In this document: piece after piece, positions 24,682 through 33,279 of the stretch | Position numbering within the stretch: position 1 is the first letter of the stretch | Layout of the letters: each line of letters starts with the position of its first letter | Assembly: GCA_016928715.1 (NCBI GenBank) | Contig: JAFGKG010000040.1 | Coordinates: 1-39,255, forward strand | DNA from: Chloroflexia bacterium | Lineage (GTDB): Bacteria; Chloroflexota; Chloroflexia; DTKN01 | DNA length: 39,255 nucleotides | Direction of reading: 5' to 3' | The notes under the pieces: model-generated | What the model was told of the DNA's origin: nothing | Database searches by the model: none | What the model saw: the letters and a program-made list of their open reading frames with translations, nothing else | Translations under genes and position numbers: made by a program

Positions 24682-24735
24682 GGCTGAACCGGAACCAAAA
24701 CAAGACCACCAGTGGAAATCCTTGTTCAATGTGCA
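24682..24735. repeat. Dispersed repeat, 'ccacaaagg' family, truncated copy 3
   Basis: Keeps the flanks of copy 1: gctgaaccggaaccaaaa on the left (24683-24700) and tggaaatccttgttcaat on the right (24713-24730). The inverted-repeat centre is reduced to agaccaccag. It separates the MNIO-like and metallopeptidase genes. Confidence 0.7.
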
Positions 24736-24755
24736 AGCATCTCCCCATTGAGGGA

Positions 24756-25550
24756 CTATGGGCGGCCCAGTTCCTCCTTCAAGCGCAGCACCTGCTCCAA
24801 GAGGGTCTGCGCGTCCCGCCAATACTCCAAGGTGACCACGCCGGGCCTGGTCCGCTGCAGGAGCCAGGACAGCAAGGTGTAATCCTGCTCGCGCAGGGGA
24901 TCGTGGGCGTCCACCAGGTGACCATTCTCGGTCAGGCGGGGAGCACTGAGGTGCAGCTCGCTGACCCGATCCAGAGGCAAGCGCTGCAGGTATTCGCGCG
25001 GGTCGTGATAGCCCCAATTCCAAGCGGCGGTCTGGGCGGACGAGATGTCCAAGAGGAAGGAACAGCCGGTGGCCTCCAGTACGGCGGCGATGGTCTCGGG
25101 ATCGCTCTCGGGGTCCTTTTCCATCCCGGGCAAACCCGGGGCATTCTCCAAAAGCAAGGACACCCCCAACTCCTCGCGCAGTCCACGCACCCGGGTGAAA
25201 AAATGTTCCAGGTGGGGACCCAGGTCCAGGGCGGAGGGCTGGCGACCACGCTGACGGGCCTCCTGCAGCACTTCCCAGGGCCACAAAGAGATATACACCG
25301 AGAGCCATGGCGCGTCGACCAGGGAGAGCAGCTCCTGCAACTCGATCAGTTGGGCTTCGGTCAGCGGCGCGCCCAGGAGGTTGCCCCCATGGAGCAGCAG
25401 TTGCTGTCCAGAAGCGAGCTGTCGGAAACGCTCTACCTCCTCCCGGGGCATCCAGGTGGTCACCTCCAGGAAATCGGGGCGTATCTCTTGGCGCGACCAT
25501 AGCTTGGCCAAGATCGCTGAAGCCTGTACGGCCAGACTTGGAGAAGGCAT
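24756..25550 (-). CDS. DUF692/MNIO-like TIM-barrel protein
   Basis: The product is 264 residues from ATG 25550; the ribosome site is weak (GAGAAAG), and a TTG at 25589 would add 13 residues overlapping plsX. The order of motifs fits DUF692 (multinuclear non-heme iron oxidases such as MbnB and TglH): DFLEV (E29), LLLHGG (H54), LLLENAP (E135), FLLDISSAQTAAWNWG (D168), ELHLSAP (H200), LVDAHDPL (D214, H216), TLEYW (E242). These acidic and His residues lie where the family binds iron. MNIO enzymes modify Cys-containing peptides. I cannot exclude a xylose-isomerase-like sugar enzyme. It follows plsX by 35 bp on the same strand. Confidence 0.75.
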   Translation of the reverse strand: MPSPSLAVQASAILAKLWSRQEIRPDFLEVTTWMPREEVERFRQLASGQQLLLHGGNLLGAPLTEAQLIELQELLSLVDAPWLSVYISLWPWEVLQEARQRGRQPSALDLGPHLEHFFTRVRGLREELGVSLLLENAPGLPGMEKDPESDPETIAAVLEATGCSFLLDISSAQTAAWNWGYHDPREYLQRLPLDRVSELHLSAPRLTENGHLVDAHDPLREQDYTLLSWLLQRTRPGVVTLEYWRDAQTLLEQVLRLKEELGRP

Positions 25551-25585
25551 GTCTTTCTCTCGGGCTTGAAAGCGCTTGAAACGAC

Positions 25586-26605
25586 TCAATGCTGATCAGG
25601 TGTGGCGGGAATCGCCTGCAGCGCCTGGGCCACGGCCTCTACGGCCCCACAGGACACCGATTCACAGGCGACCCGCACGGCATTTTGGATCGCATAAGCA
25701 TCGGAACGCCCGTGGGCAATGATCGTAACGCCACGTAGACCCAGCAGCAGGGCTCCCCCGTACTCACGATAGTCCAGGCGGGCCTTGACCCGACGAAAGG
25801 CCGGCCGCAAAAAAAGGCCGGCCCCCAGTTTGCTCCAAAAAGAGCGGCTCAACTCTTCGCGCAGCAGGGTTTCGAATAGGGCTGCCGCGGCCTCGGTACT
25901 CTTGACCACCATGTTGCCCACAAAACCATCCGCGACCACCACCTCGGCGGCATTGTGCAGCAGCATATCCTTGGGCTCGACATTGCCGACAAAATGGAGG
26001 CCGGGAGCCTCCCGCAGCAGGGCGTGAGCCTGCTGTACCAGGCGATCGCCCTTGCTCTCCTCCTCCCCATTGGCGATCAGGGCTATCCGGGGGTTGCGCA
26101 ATCCGAACACACCCTCCGCATAGACAGCGCCCATGTAGGCGAACTGGAGCAGGTATTCCGGGCGGCAATCGGTATTGGCCCCAATATCCACCAGCAGGAA
26201 CGTGCCCGAGGGGTGCGGAAAGGCTGTGGCCAGGGCCGGCCGCTCCACGCCGGGCAGCCGCCCCAGGACCAACGTGGCCGCGGCCATGACCGCCCCACTG
26301 TGGCCGGCGGAGACAAAGGCCTCGGCCTCTCCATCGCGCACCAGGTATACGCCCCGCACGATGGAGGAATCTTTGTTGCGGCGCACAGCCATGGCGGCGT
26401 GATCGTGCATCTCGATCACGTCCGGGGCGTGCACAATCGGCAGGGACAGGCCGGCGGTATCGTGTCTGGACAGCTCGGCCCGGACCTCCTCTTCACGGCC
26501 TACTAGAACGATCTCTAGCTCATAGGCGCGGGCGGCGGCTACAGCACCGGCTACGGGAATCCCCGGGGCATGATCCCCCCCCATCGCATCGAGAACGATC
26601 CGCAT
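25586..26605 (-). CDS. plsX: Phosphate acyltransferase PlsX
   Basis: The product is 339 residues, the usual length. ATG at 26605 follows GGAGG by 6 nt. MRIVLDAMGGDHAPGIPVAGA is the family start; VSAGHSGAVMAAATLVLGR, LLVDIGANTDCRPEYLLQFA, ALIANGEEESKGD and VADGFVGNMVVKSTE are PlsX blocks. The enzyme converts acyl-ACP to acyl-phosphate, the donor for PlsY in the first step of phospholipid synthesis, and acts at the membrane surface. It is usually beside rpmF, fabH or fabD, but here a small unknown gene precedes it by 47 bp and an MNIO-like gene follows. Confidence 0.95.
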   Translation of the reverse strand: MRIVLDAMGGDHAPGIPVAGAVAAARAYELEIVLVGREEEVRAELSRHDTAGLSLPIVHAPDVIEMHDHAAMAVRRNKDSSIVRGVYLVRDGEAEAFVSAGHSGAVMAAATLVLGRLPGVERPALATAFPHPSGTFLLVDIGANTDCRPEYLLQFAYMGAVYAEGVFGLRNPRIALIANGEEESKGDRLVQQAHALLREAPGLHFVGNVEPKDMLLHNAAEVVVADGFVGNMVVKSTEAAAALFETLLREELSRSFWSKLGAGLFLRPAFRRVKARLDYREYGGALLLGLRGVTIIAHGRSDAYAIQNAVRVACESVSCGAVEAVAQALQAIPATPDQH

Positions 26606-26652
26606 GCCAGCCTCCAGCTCAGCTCCACGGCCCCCGTCCAAACGGATGGTCG

Positions 26653-26982
26653 TTATTGACGATAACCGTAGGTCTGGGTGCAGATAGCCCGGAAACTGTT
26701 GGGCTTGGCCGACTCGATGTGCAGCTCGTGGACGACCTCTGCAAGTTCGCCCTCGATACTGACAATGCCATCGGTCGTCTCGGCAGAAGCTACTTCTTCC
26801 CCACTTGAGGCGTCGCTCAAAACTACTTTGTAAGGCACCGACGGATCCATACCCTCGATCACCAGGGAATAGGCCCAGTGGGTCAACCCCGAGGCTGGGG
26901 GCTGAACCTTTCCCTGGTAGGGCATCTGCGCCTCGATGGTCTCCTGGGACGTCTCTAATTGCAGGCTGCCACCATCAGTCAT
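26653..26982 (-). CDS. Small protein of unknown function
   Basis: The product is 109 residues; ATG at 26982 follows AAGGAGG by 6 nt, and a promoter stands at 27018-27046. I do not recognise the family. The sequence looks beta-rich: LTHWAYSLVIEGMDPSVPYK, VVLSDASSGEEVAS and IVSIEGELAEVVHELHIES. It has no signal peptide or membrane segment. One Cys lies near the C-terminus (AICTQTYGYRQ). It is 47 bp from plsX on the same strand, so it is probably the first gene of a plsX-MNIO unit. Confidence 0.75.
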   Translation of the reverse strand: MTDGGSLQLETSQETIEAQMPYQGKVQPPASGLTHWAYSLVIEGMDPSVPYKVVLSDASSGEEVASAETTDGIVSIEGELAEVVHELHIESAKPNSFRAICTQTYGYRQ

Positions 26983-27017
26983 CAAATCCTCCTTGCACTG
27001 TTTATGCCAACAATGCC

Positions 27018-27046
27018 AGTGTACCACGTCCCGATGATGTCGTCAA
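27018..27046 (-). promoter_or_regulatory. Promoter for the small protein-plsX unit
   Basis: Minus-strand TTGACG (27046-27041), 17-bp spacer, TACACT (27023-27018). It is back to back with the promoter at 27085. Confidence 0.65.
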
Positions 27047-27084
27047 GTTGGAAACGGCTTTTTTTGATTACGAACAGGTTGCAC

Positions 27085-27113
27085 TTGACAAAGCCCTTGG
27101 GCTATGTTACATT
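27085..27113 (+). promoter_or_regulatory. Promoter for the ECF-type ATPase gene
   Basis: TTGACA (27085-27090), 17-bp spacer, TACATT (27108-27113). The 60-nt leader contains a 7-bp GC hairpin, CGGCCGG (27137-27143) with CCGGCCG (27154-27160). Confidence 0.72.
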
Positions 27114-27179
27114 GCCCCCGCAAATCGCATTCAAAGCGGCCGGACAGGTCTGACCGGCCGGTTCAGCACGGAGCAACGT

Positions 27180-28772
27180 ATGATTCAGTTGCGAGATCTC
27201 GGTTACCGCTATCCAGAAAGCGACCGTCCTACCCTCAAGAACATCCACCTGGACGTCCCCGAGGGCGAGTTTTTGCTGGTCGCCGGCCCCTCCGGCGCGG
27301 GCAAGTCCACCCTGCTGCGCTGCCTTAACGGCCTGGTGCCCCACTTTTACGGCGGCGCCCTGACCGGTCAGATCGAGGTCTGCGGGCAGAACCCGGTCAG
27401 CGCCGGGCCCCGCCAGATGAGCGTCCACGTGGGCCTGGTCTTTCAGGATCCCGAGTCGCAGCAGGTGGCCAGCCGGGTGGAGGACGAGATCGCCTTTGCT
27501 ATGGAAAATCACGGCCTGCCCGAGACGACCATGCGCAAACGGGTGGAGGAAGTCCTGGACCAGCTTGGACTGGCCCAGCTGCGTCAACGGCGGCTGGAAA
27601 CCCTCTCTGGAGGAGAGCGCCAGCGGGTGGCCATCGCCGCCGTGTTGACCATGCAGCCCCGCCTGCTCGTGCTGGACGAGCCCACCTCGCAACTGGATCC
27701 CCAGGGAGCCGAGGAAGTGCTGGACAACCTGCTGCGGCTGAACCGCGACCTGGGGCTGACCATCGTCCTTTCGGAACACCGCCTGGAGCGAGTGGTGCGC
27801 CACGCCGACCGCATCCTGTACCTGCGGGGAGTTGGCCAAGCGGCCCTGGTGGGACCGCCCCGCCAGATCCTGCAGCAGGTCGCCCTGGTCCCACCGCTGG
27901 TGGCCCTGGGCAAGGCGTTGGACTGGCAGCCACTGCCCCTAACCGTGCGCGAGGCCCGCCGCTTTATCCCGGTACAGGACCACCGGGTTGAAGCAGAACC
28001 GCCGTCGCCACCGGTCAACGACAGCGAGCCGGTCATCCAAATCGAAAATCTTTCCTTCTCCTACAACGGCCGGCCGGCCCTGCGAGACGTACAGCTACAG
28101 ATCCAAGCCGGCCAGATCGTGGCCCTGATGGGGCGCAACGGCTCTGGCAAAACGACCCTGCTCAAGCAGATCGTCGGCCTGCTGCACCCCCAGCAGGGCC
28201 GGGTGCGGGTGGCCGGGCTGGATACGCGCCAGTCTCCCCTGGAGCGGCTGATCGAGCAGGTAGGCTATGTCCCCCAGAACCCCAACGCCCTGCTCTTTGC
28301 CGACACGGTCGGCCAGGAGCTGGACTTTACCCTGCGCCAGCACGGCCGGCCGGCCGGCGACTATGGCGAACTGCCCGAACTCTTGGGGCTGGGCCCCCAT
28401 ATGCAGCGCTACCCCCGCGATCTCAGCGTGGGGGAGCGACAGCGGGTAGCCCTGGCCGCCATACTGGTCGGCCGGCCCCAGATCATCCTGCTGGACGAGC
28501 CCACCCGCGGCCTGGACTATGAGCAAAAGGAGGCCCTGAGCAGCTTTTTGCGGCAGCAGCGCGACCGGGGCCGGACCGTCGTCCTGGCTACCCACGACGT
28601 CGAACTGGCCGCTCGCTGCGCCGATCGGGTCGTCCTGCTGGCGGAGGGCCAGGTGCTACTGCAAGGACCGGCGCGCCAGGTCATGACCGACTCGCTGACC
28701 TTTTCGCCGCAGGTCAACCGCCTCTATCGCGACCCCCGCTACCTGACCGTCGAGGACGTCCTGGACGACTAG
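27180..28772 (+). CDS. ECF-type transporter ATPase with two fused ABC domains
   Basis: The product is 530 residues; ATG at 27180 follows GGAG. Two complete ABC domains lie in tandem. The first has Walker A GPSGAGKS (36-43), LVFQDPESQ (Q-loop), LSGGERQRVA and LLVLDEPTSQLD. The second (about 285-520) has GRNGSGKT, YVPQNPN, LSVGERQRVALAA and IILLDEPTRGLD. DPESQ and the overall pattern are typical of ECF (energy-coupling factor) ATPases, and the fused form resembles YkoD-type proteins. They drive uptake of vitamins or metal ions with a T component and an S component, but neither is within the window. The second signature LSVGE departs from LSGGQ/E. Confidence 0.9.
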   Translation: MIQLRDLGYRYPESDRPTLKNIHLDVPEGEFLLVAGPSGAGKSTLLRCLNGLVPHFYGGALTGQIEVCGQNPVSAGPRQMSVHVGLVFQDPESQQVASRVEDEIAFAMENHGLPETTMRKRVEEVLDQLGLAQLRQRRLETLSGGERQRVAIAAVLTMQPRLLVLDEPTSQLDPQGAEEVLDNLLRLNRDLGLTIVLSEHRLERVVRHADRILYLRGVGQAALVGPPRQILQQVALVPPLVALGKALDWQPLPLTVREARRFIPVQDHRVEAEPPSPPVNDSEPVIQIENLSFSYNGRPALRDVQLQIQAGQIVALMGRNGSGKTTLLKQIVGLLHPQQGRVRVAGLDTRQSPLERLIEQVGYVPQNPNALLFADTVGQELDFTLRQHGRPAGDYGELPELLGLGPHMQRYPRDLSVGERQRVALAAILVGRPQIILLDEPTRGLDYEQKEALSSFLRQQRDRGRTVVLATHDVELAARCADRVVLLAEGQVLLQGPARQVMTDSLTFSPQVNRLYRDPRYLTVEDVLDD

Positions 28773-28790
28773 GCAGCGCCTAAAGTCCGA

Positions 28791-28835
28791 TAGGGGCAGC
28801 CACATCCCCCAACTTGTTGGGGCGGGCTGCCCCTA
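28791..28835. terminator. Long GTAGGGGC-type hairpin between convergent genes
   Basis: taggggcagcc (28791-28801) pairs exactly with 28825-28835, and inside it ccccaac (28807-28813) pairs with gttgggg (28816-28822). It follows the ATPase stop by about 20 bp and faces the end of the exported protein gene. It has no T-run but may stop transcription from both sides. Its ends resemble the palindrome at 16511. Confidence 0.55.
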
Positions 28836-28889
28836 CTTGGGCCTTCAAGTGGAGCTGTTTTGGCGGCCAGGCCTGGGCCGCTGCCGGGA

Positions 28890-31691
28890 CTAGGGCGCAG
28901 CATTCTTGTACAACAATGGCCGGTAGCTCTTGTGCAGTGACGGGCAAGAGACGCTCAACACAAATTGCTCCCGCCGGTAGCCACTGCCGGCGCAGTTCCA
29001 CACCTCCAGCGTCACTGTATAGCCCCCGGAGGCGCTGTAGAAGTGGGTGGGCGCGGCCACGGTCGCCGTCAGCCCGTCGCCAACGGCCCAGCGCCAGTCC
29101 AGGGGCGCCGTCCCGCCGGCCTGGGCCGAAAACGCTGCCTGGCAGCCGGTCACCTCGGCCGTGTAGGTGAGCCACTCGACCGGCCGGCAGGGCGCTTCGC
29201 AGGCCAGATCGACCACTCCGAACGCCGTGACCGAGTAGAGGCCGCCGCAGTTGTACACACTGAGGGTATAGGGATAGCTCCCGTCGCCGCCGAAATCCAC
29301 CGTCGGGGTCGGCAGCGCGCTCGACCCAAAGGCCCCGAAATCCCAACTGTAGCTATAGGGCGCCGTGCCGCTCAGTTCGGCGGAAAAGGCGGCCTGGCAG
29401 CCGGAGAAGGCCGTAGTCACACTGAGCACGGCGACCGCCTCGCAGGGCGGTTCGCAGGCCAGTTCGACCAGGCCGGCGGCCGTGTCCGAATAGGCGCCGC
29501 TGCAGTTCCGCACGATGAGGGTGTAGGGATAGCTGCCGTCGGCGCCAAAATCCACCGTCGGCGTCGGCAGCGCGCTCGACCCAAAGGATCCGAAATCCCA
29601 ACTGTAGCTGTAGGGCGCGGTGCCGCTCAGCACGGCGCCAAAGGCGGCCTGGCAGCCGGAGAGAGCCGTGGTCACGCTGACGATCTGGATCGGCTCGCAC
29701 TGGGTCGTAAAGGACCAGGTGTAGGGCTCCAGGAGGTTGGAGGCCCAATCGCGCGCCCCAGCCACCGTGACCGTGTAGCGGCTGTCCGGGAGCAGGTCGA
29801 CGTGGTCGAGATAGGCCACGGTCCGCGAGGGGTTCCACCCCACGGACCAGCCGCCGGGATCGGGCTGGCTGGCATAGCCCAGGCTGCCGCTGAGAATGGC
29901 CTCGCTAAATGTGAGCACCAACGCGGCCGAAACGGGCACCTCCAGCGCCCCGGGCGGCGGGCTGGTACCTACCAACTGGGGCGGCAGGGTATCCACGGTG
30001 AAGGAAATGCCCGCCCCGGGGATTTCGTCGTGCTGCAGCCAGTCGCGGGTCCGGCTGCGCAGATGATGCGTCCCCTCGGCCAGGCCGCCGGCCAAAAAAG
30101 TCCAGGACTCACGCCCCTGCGCCGGCAGCCAGACCCCCCCGTCCAGGTTCACCGCCACGCTATAGACGCCGGAGGCCGTATCGCTGGCCACGCCCGTGAC
30201 CAGGACCTGGCTGCTGCTGAACCACTGCCCGGCCTCCGGCTCCAGGATGAGCGAACGTGGGGGCAGACTGTCGGCCAGAGCGGCCGCTGCCGGGGCATAG
30301 ACCAATCCCTGGGCATCGGTCAGCCGGGCCACGCTCCAGACCGCCTGGCCATCGGAGAACAGGGCGGTCGTGCTGACCTGAAAGCTCACGGTCACCGCCG
30401 CTCCGGCTGTAATCGCGCCCGTCCAGGTGATGGCCTGGTGGATGGGATCGTAGCCATAGCGGCCGCTGCTGGCCCAGAGGCTGCCCGGTCGATACACGGT
30501 GTCGGCCGGGATGGGGTTGTCCAGCCAGGCGGTCGTCGAGAGGGCGTGGTTGGGCAGATGCAGGGTATAGGTCAGGGGCAAATGCAGGGCCGGCTCGAAA
30601 AAGGCCGGCTCGACCCCCTGGGTGGAGCCACAGAAGCTGGGCCGGACGTCGGCAGGGATGAGCAATTCGTTGTCGACCCAAAGGTCGTGATCCTGGTAGG
30701 GCGTACCGCTATCCTGGTGCGGCCAGACCAGCAGGATGCGCTCCGGCGTCGCCAGGGGCCACGGATGCGGCTGGGTATCGTAAAAGGCCGGCTCGTAGGT
30801 CTGCCGCACCTCGGGCAGCCAATTGAGCCCATTGCAGCTCACCCGGTAGGCCAGGTCAAAATAGCCGGAAAAGGTCTTGGCATAGATGAGCAGAAAAGCG
30901 CCGTCGGCCAGGACGATGGGCTGGGAGTCGTGAGTGTTTAGATCGGTAGAGACCGGGATCTGGGGCACGTCCCAATCGTAGGGGTCGTAGGAAGCCTTGG
31001 CGTAGAGATCCAGGTTGCTCGATCCCACCTGGTAGCTGACGAGGTAGAGGCCATCGCGCTCGCGATAGGCCAGGCGGGGGAGTTGGGCGTTGGCCGGGCT
31101 GACCTGGGTCCGCCGGGCATCCCAGGTCACGCCCTCGTCGGTAGAGCGGGCGATGTAGCTGGGCCCGGAGAGCCGATGGTAGGCCATAGTCAGGGAGCCA
31201 GCGCCGGCGCGGACGACGCTGGGGTTGATCTCGCCTGGAGTGGCCCAGCCCAGGTCCAGCGCGCCCCGATCCGTCCAGTCGGTCAAGCCATCGGTGGAGG
31301 TCGCCCGATGCAGGCGATAGCTGCCCGATCCGGTCTCGTCGACCAGATAAAAGAGAACGAAACGATCCGGCCCGAGCTGGAGCAGGGAGGGATGGCGCTC
31401 GTTGCGCCAGGCCTCGCCCAGGACCCACTGCGGCGTACTCCAGGTCTCGCCGTCGTCGTCGGAATAGACGGCGTACATGTCGCCATAAAAGTCGGACAGG
31501 CGAATCCGCTCCAAGATCACCAGCAGCCGCCCACTGGGCTGCACGCGAATAATGCTCGGCTGGTAATCCAACTCGGGCCCATCATAGATCGGCCCCCGGT
31601 AGCGGGGGCCGGCGCCTGAGAACAGGGGCATGGCCAGCAGGAAAAGCAGCGGGAGCAATAAGCGAGCAGAACGCCTGGCAAGAGACCGCAT
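28890..31691 (-). CDS. Exported BNR/Ig-like/PKD surface protein
   Basis: The product is 933 residues; ATG at 31691 follows GGAGGAG. A signal peptide (about 1-28; LLLPLLFLLAMPLFSGAG) leads to BNR/sialidase-type repeats (about 30-350) with YSDDDGETWSTP and RSTDEGVTWDA motifs. A DUF11-like segment (about 370-480), an Ig-like domain and a Big_5 domain (ALEVPVSAALVLTFSEAI) follow. Then come three PKD-like repeats with paired Cys, two of them nearly identical (GTAPYSYSWDFG). The C-terminus LHKSYRPLLYKNAAP resembles the LPLxxxN tails of Chloroflexota exported proteins. Sialidase catalytic residues (Arg triad, Tyr) are not evident, so a carbohydrate-binding or adhesive role is more likely than hydrolysis. 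A histidine kinase gene lies upstream. Confidence 0.85.
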   Translation of the reverse strand: MRSLARRSARLLLPLLFLLAMPLFSGAGPRYRGPIYDGPELDYQPSIIRVQPSGRLLVILERIRLSDFYGDMYAVYSDDDGETWSTPQWVLGEAWRNERHPSLLQLGPDRFVLFYLVDETGSGSYRLHRATSTDGLTDWTDRGALDLGWATPGEINPSVVRAGAGSLTMAYHRLSGPSYIARSTDEGVTWDARRTQVSPANAQLPRLAYRERDGLYLVSYQVGSSNLDLYAKASYDPYDWDVPQIPVSTDLNTHDSQPIVLADGAFLLIYAKTFSGYFDLAYRVSCNGLNWLPEVRQTYEPAFYDTQPHPWPLATPERILLVWPHQDSGTPYQDHDLWVDNELLIPADVRPSFCGSTQGVEPAFFEPALHLPLTYTLHLPNHALSTTAWLDNPIPADTVYRPGSLWASSGRYGYDPIHQAITWTGAITAGAAVTVSFQVSTTALFSDGQAVWSVARLTDAQGLVYAPAAAALADSLPPRSLILEPEAGQWFSSSQVLVTGVASDTASGVYSVAVNLDGGVWLPAQGRESWTFLAGGLAEGTHHLRSRTRDWLQHDEIPGAGISFTVDTLPPQLVGTSPPPGALEVPVSAALVLTFSEAILSGSLGYASQPDPGGWSVGWNPSRTVAYLDHVDLLPDSRYTVTVAGARDWASNLLEPYTWSFTTQCEPIQIVSVTTALSGCQAAFGAVLSGTAPYSYSWDFGSFGSSALPTPTVDFGADGSYPYTLIVRNCSGAYSDTAAGLVELACEPPCEAVAVLSVTTAFSGCQAAFSAELSGTAPYSYSWDFGAFGSSALPTPTVDFGGDGSYPYTLSVYNCGGLYSVTAFGVVDLACEAPCRPVEWLTYTAEVTGCQAAFSAQAGGTAPLDWRWAVGDGLTATVAAPTHFYSASGGYTVTLEVWNCAGSGYRREQFVLSVSCPSLHKSYRPLLYKNAAP

Positions 31692-31785
31692 CCTTTCTCC
31701 TCCTCGCCAAGACCTATAATCCGAAACGCCCCAGCGAAACATCCCCGCATCACCGGAGCGCCCCTAGGAAACGCTAGTTTCTGCC

Positions 31786-33279
31786 CTACATGGCCCCACC
31801 CGCCGCTTCCCGCGGCTGTTCGGGAATGCGCACCTGCCAGCCGCCGCCCTCGGCCTGCTGCAGGGGCAGGGCAACGGTAAACACGCTGCCCTTGCCCTCC
31901 ACGCTCTCGGCCCAAATCCGTCCGCCGAGGGACAGGATGGTCCAACGAGCCACCGAGAGACCCAGACCGAGGCCCTGCGTCTTGGCCAGTGCCCGCACCT
32001 TGCGGCCGCGGAACAGCTTGTCAAAGATATAGGGCATCTCGTCCGAGGGAATGCCAATGCCGGTATCGGCCACGCTGATCAACACCTCGTTCCCCGACCG
32101 CCGGGCGGTAACAAAAATCACCCCCTTCTCGGTATAGGCCACGGCGTTGGTCAGCACCTCGTTGAGCGCCCGAAGCAAGCCCCGAGGGGCCTGCAGGGAA
32201 ACAATCTCGCCCTCGATCACCAGGTTGAGGACCAGCTTTTTCTCCTCCGACTTGGCCCGATGGGGCTCGATGGCCTCGGCCAACAGCTCCCGCAGCGGGA
32301 CCATTTCCGCCAAATCCTCGGTACCGATCCAGGTCCGCCCGTCCTCCTCAATCTCGGAAAAGCGGGTCAAGCGTTGGACAATCCGGGTGAGGCGCTGCCC
32401 ACTCTCGTTGACCAGTTCCCAGAGCGAGTGGTCATCCTCCGAGACGACCTGAGCCAACAGTTCCAGGCCGGCGTTGAGCGAGGTCAGCGGAGAACGTAGT
32501 TCGTGGGAGACACTCTCCAAAAAGTCGCCTTTGAGCCGATCGAGCACCACGATGTGCTCGAACAAGCGGGCGTTTTCGATGGCCACGGCGGCCTGGTTGG
32601 CAAAGGCGGTGAGCAGGTCCAGGTCATCGGGGGTAAAGTGGCCGATACGCACGCGGTTATCCACATAGAGCACACCGATGCAGCGATTCTTGACCAGGAG
32701 GGGGACGCAGAGAATAGAACGTAACACATAGGTAGCGATGCTGACACTGTCGGCGAAACGGGGATCCTCGCTGGCATTGTCCGTGAGTACCGGCTCGGTT
32801 GCCTCGGCAACGCGGTTCACCACGCTCCAGCTGACCTGGAAGGATTCCTCCTCCAGGTCCTGGCGGCGCATATTGCGGGCCACGGCAAAATGGAGCTGTC
32901 CACTGGCCTCGTCGCGCAGCATCAAAAAGCCCCGCTCCGCCCCGGTCACGGCAATGGTGCGGTCCATCACGATCTCGAGCAAATCGGCCAACTGCAGGGT
33001 CGAGTTGATCAGTTGGCTCACCTCAAACAATGTGAGCAACTGCTTGCGTTCGCGGTTCATCTCGGAGAAATCGCCATAAGCGGCACGCAACAAGGGCAGG
33101 AGGCGGGTAGTAAAATGATAGGCCACACGCAACTCGTCCACCAAATCTTCCGGACGCTGCTCGCGCGCAGCCGAGCGCCCTTTCTTGTTCACCTGTTCCA
33201 GAAAAGGTTCCAGGCGATCAATAAAGCCCGTCAGTTCACCCTCAATGTCCTGCATTTGCTGCAGCAGCGATTGCACCAT
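31786..33279 (-). CDS. Soluble GAF-domain sensor histidine kinase
   Basis: The product is 497 residues; ATG at 33279 has a GGGGTGGTAGG stretch before it. There is no membrane segment. A helical N-terminus (1-80) precedes a GAF domain (about 85-240; GFLMLRDEASG, CVPLLVKNRCIGVLYVDN). HisKA follows with phosphoacceptor H259 in SVSHELRSPL, then HATPase_c with N-box NEVLTNAVAYT, G1 DTGIGIP and G2 GLGLGLSVAR. It should sense a cytoplasmic small molecule or redox state and phosphorylate a response regulator, but none is encoded in the window. C191 and C200 in the GAF domain could be redox-active; this is speculative. A frameshifted small ORF precedes it on the same transcript. Confidence 0.93.
   Translation of the reverse strand: MVQSLLQQMQDIEGELTGFIDRLEPFLEQVNKKGRSAAREQRPEDLVDELRVAYHFTTRLLPLLRAAYGDFSEMNRERKQLLTLFEVSQLINSTLQLADLLEIVMDRTIAVTGAERGFLMLRDEASGQLHFAVARNMRRQDLEEESFQVSWSVVNRVAEATEPVLTDNASEDPRFADSVSIATYVLRSILCVPLLVKNRCIGVLYVDNRVRIGHFTPDDLDLLTAFANQAAVAIENARLFEHIVVLDRLKGDFLESVSHELRSPLTSLNAGLELLAQVVSEDDHSLWELVNESGQRLTRIVQRLTRFSEIEEDGRTWIGTEDLAEMVPLRELLAEAIEPHRAKSEEKKLVLNLVIEGEIVSLQAPRGLLRALNEVLTNAVAYTEKGVIFVTARRSGNEVLISVADTGIGIPSDEMPYIFDKLFRGRKVRALAKTQGLGLGLSVARWTILSLGGRIWAESVEGKGSVFTVALPLQQAEGGGWQVRIPEQPREAAGGAM

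Noticed and set aside
23316-25502. Long plus-strand open frame (about 728 codons) opposite the metallopeptidase and MNIO-like genes
   Set aside because: It is antisense to two genes with clear motifs and ribosome sites. Long antisense frames are expected at this GC content.
28965-30941. Plus-strand open frame (about 658 codons) opposite the PKD surface protein
   Set aside because: Composition is that of a shadow frame; no start site, no domain, and the minus strand encodes a coherent exported protein.
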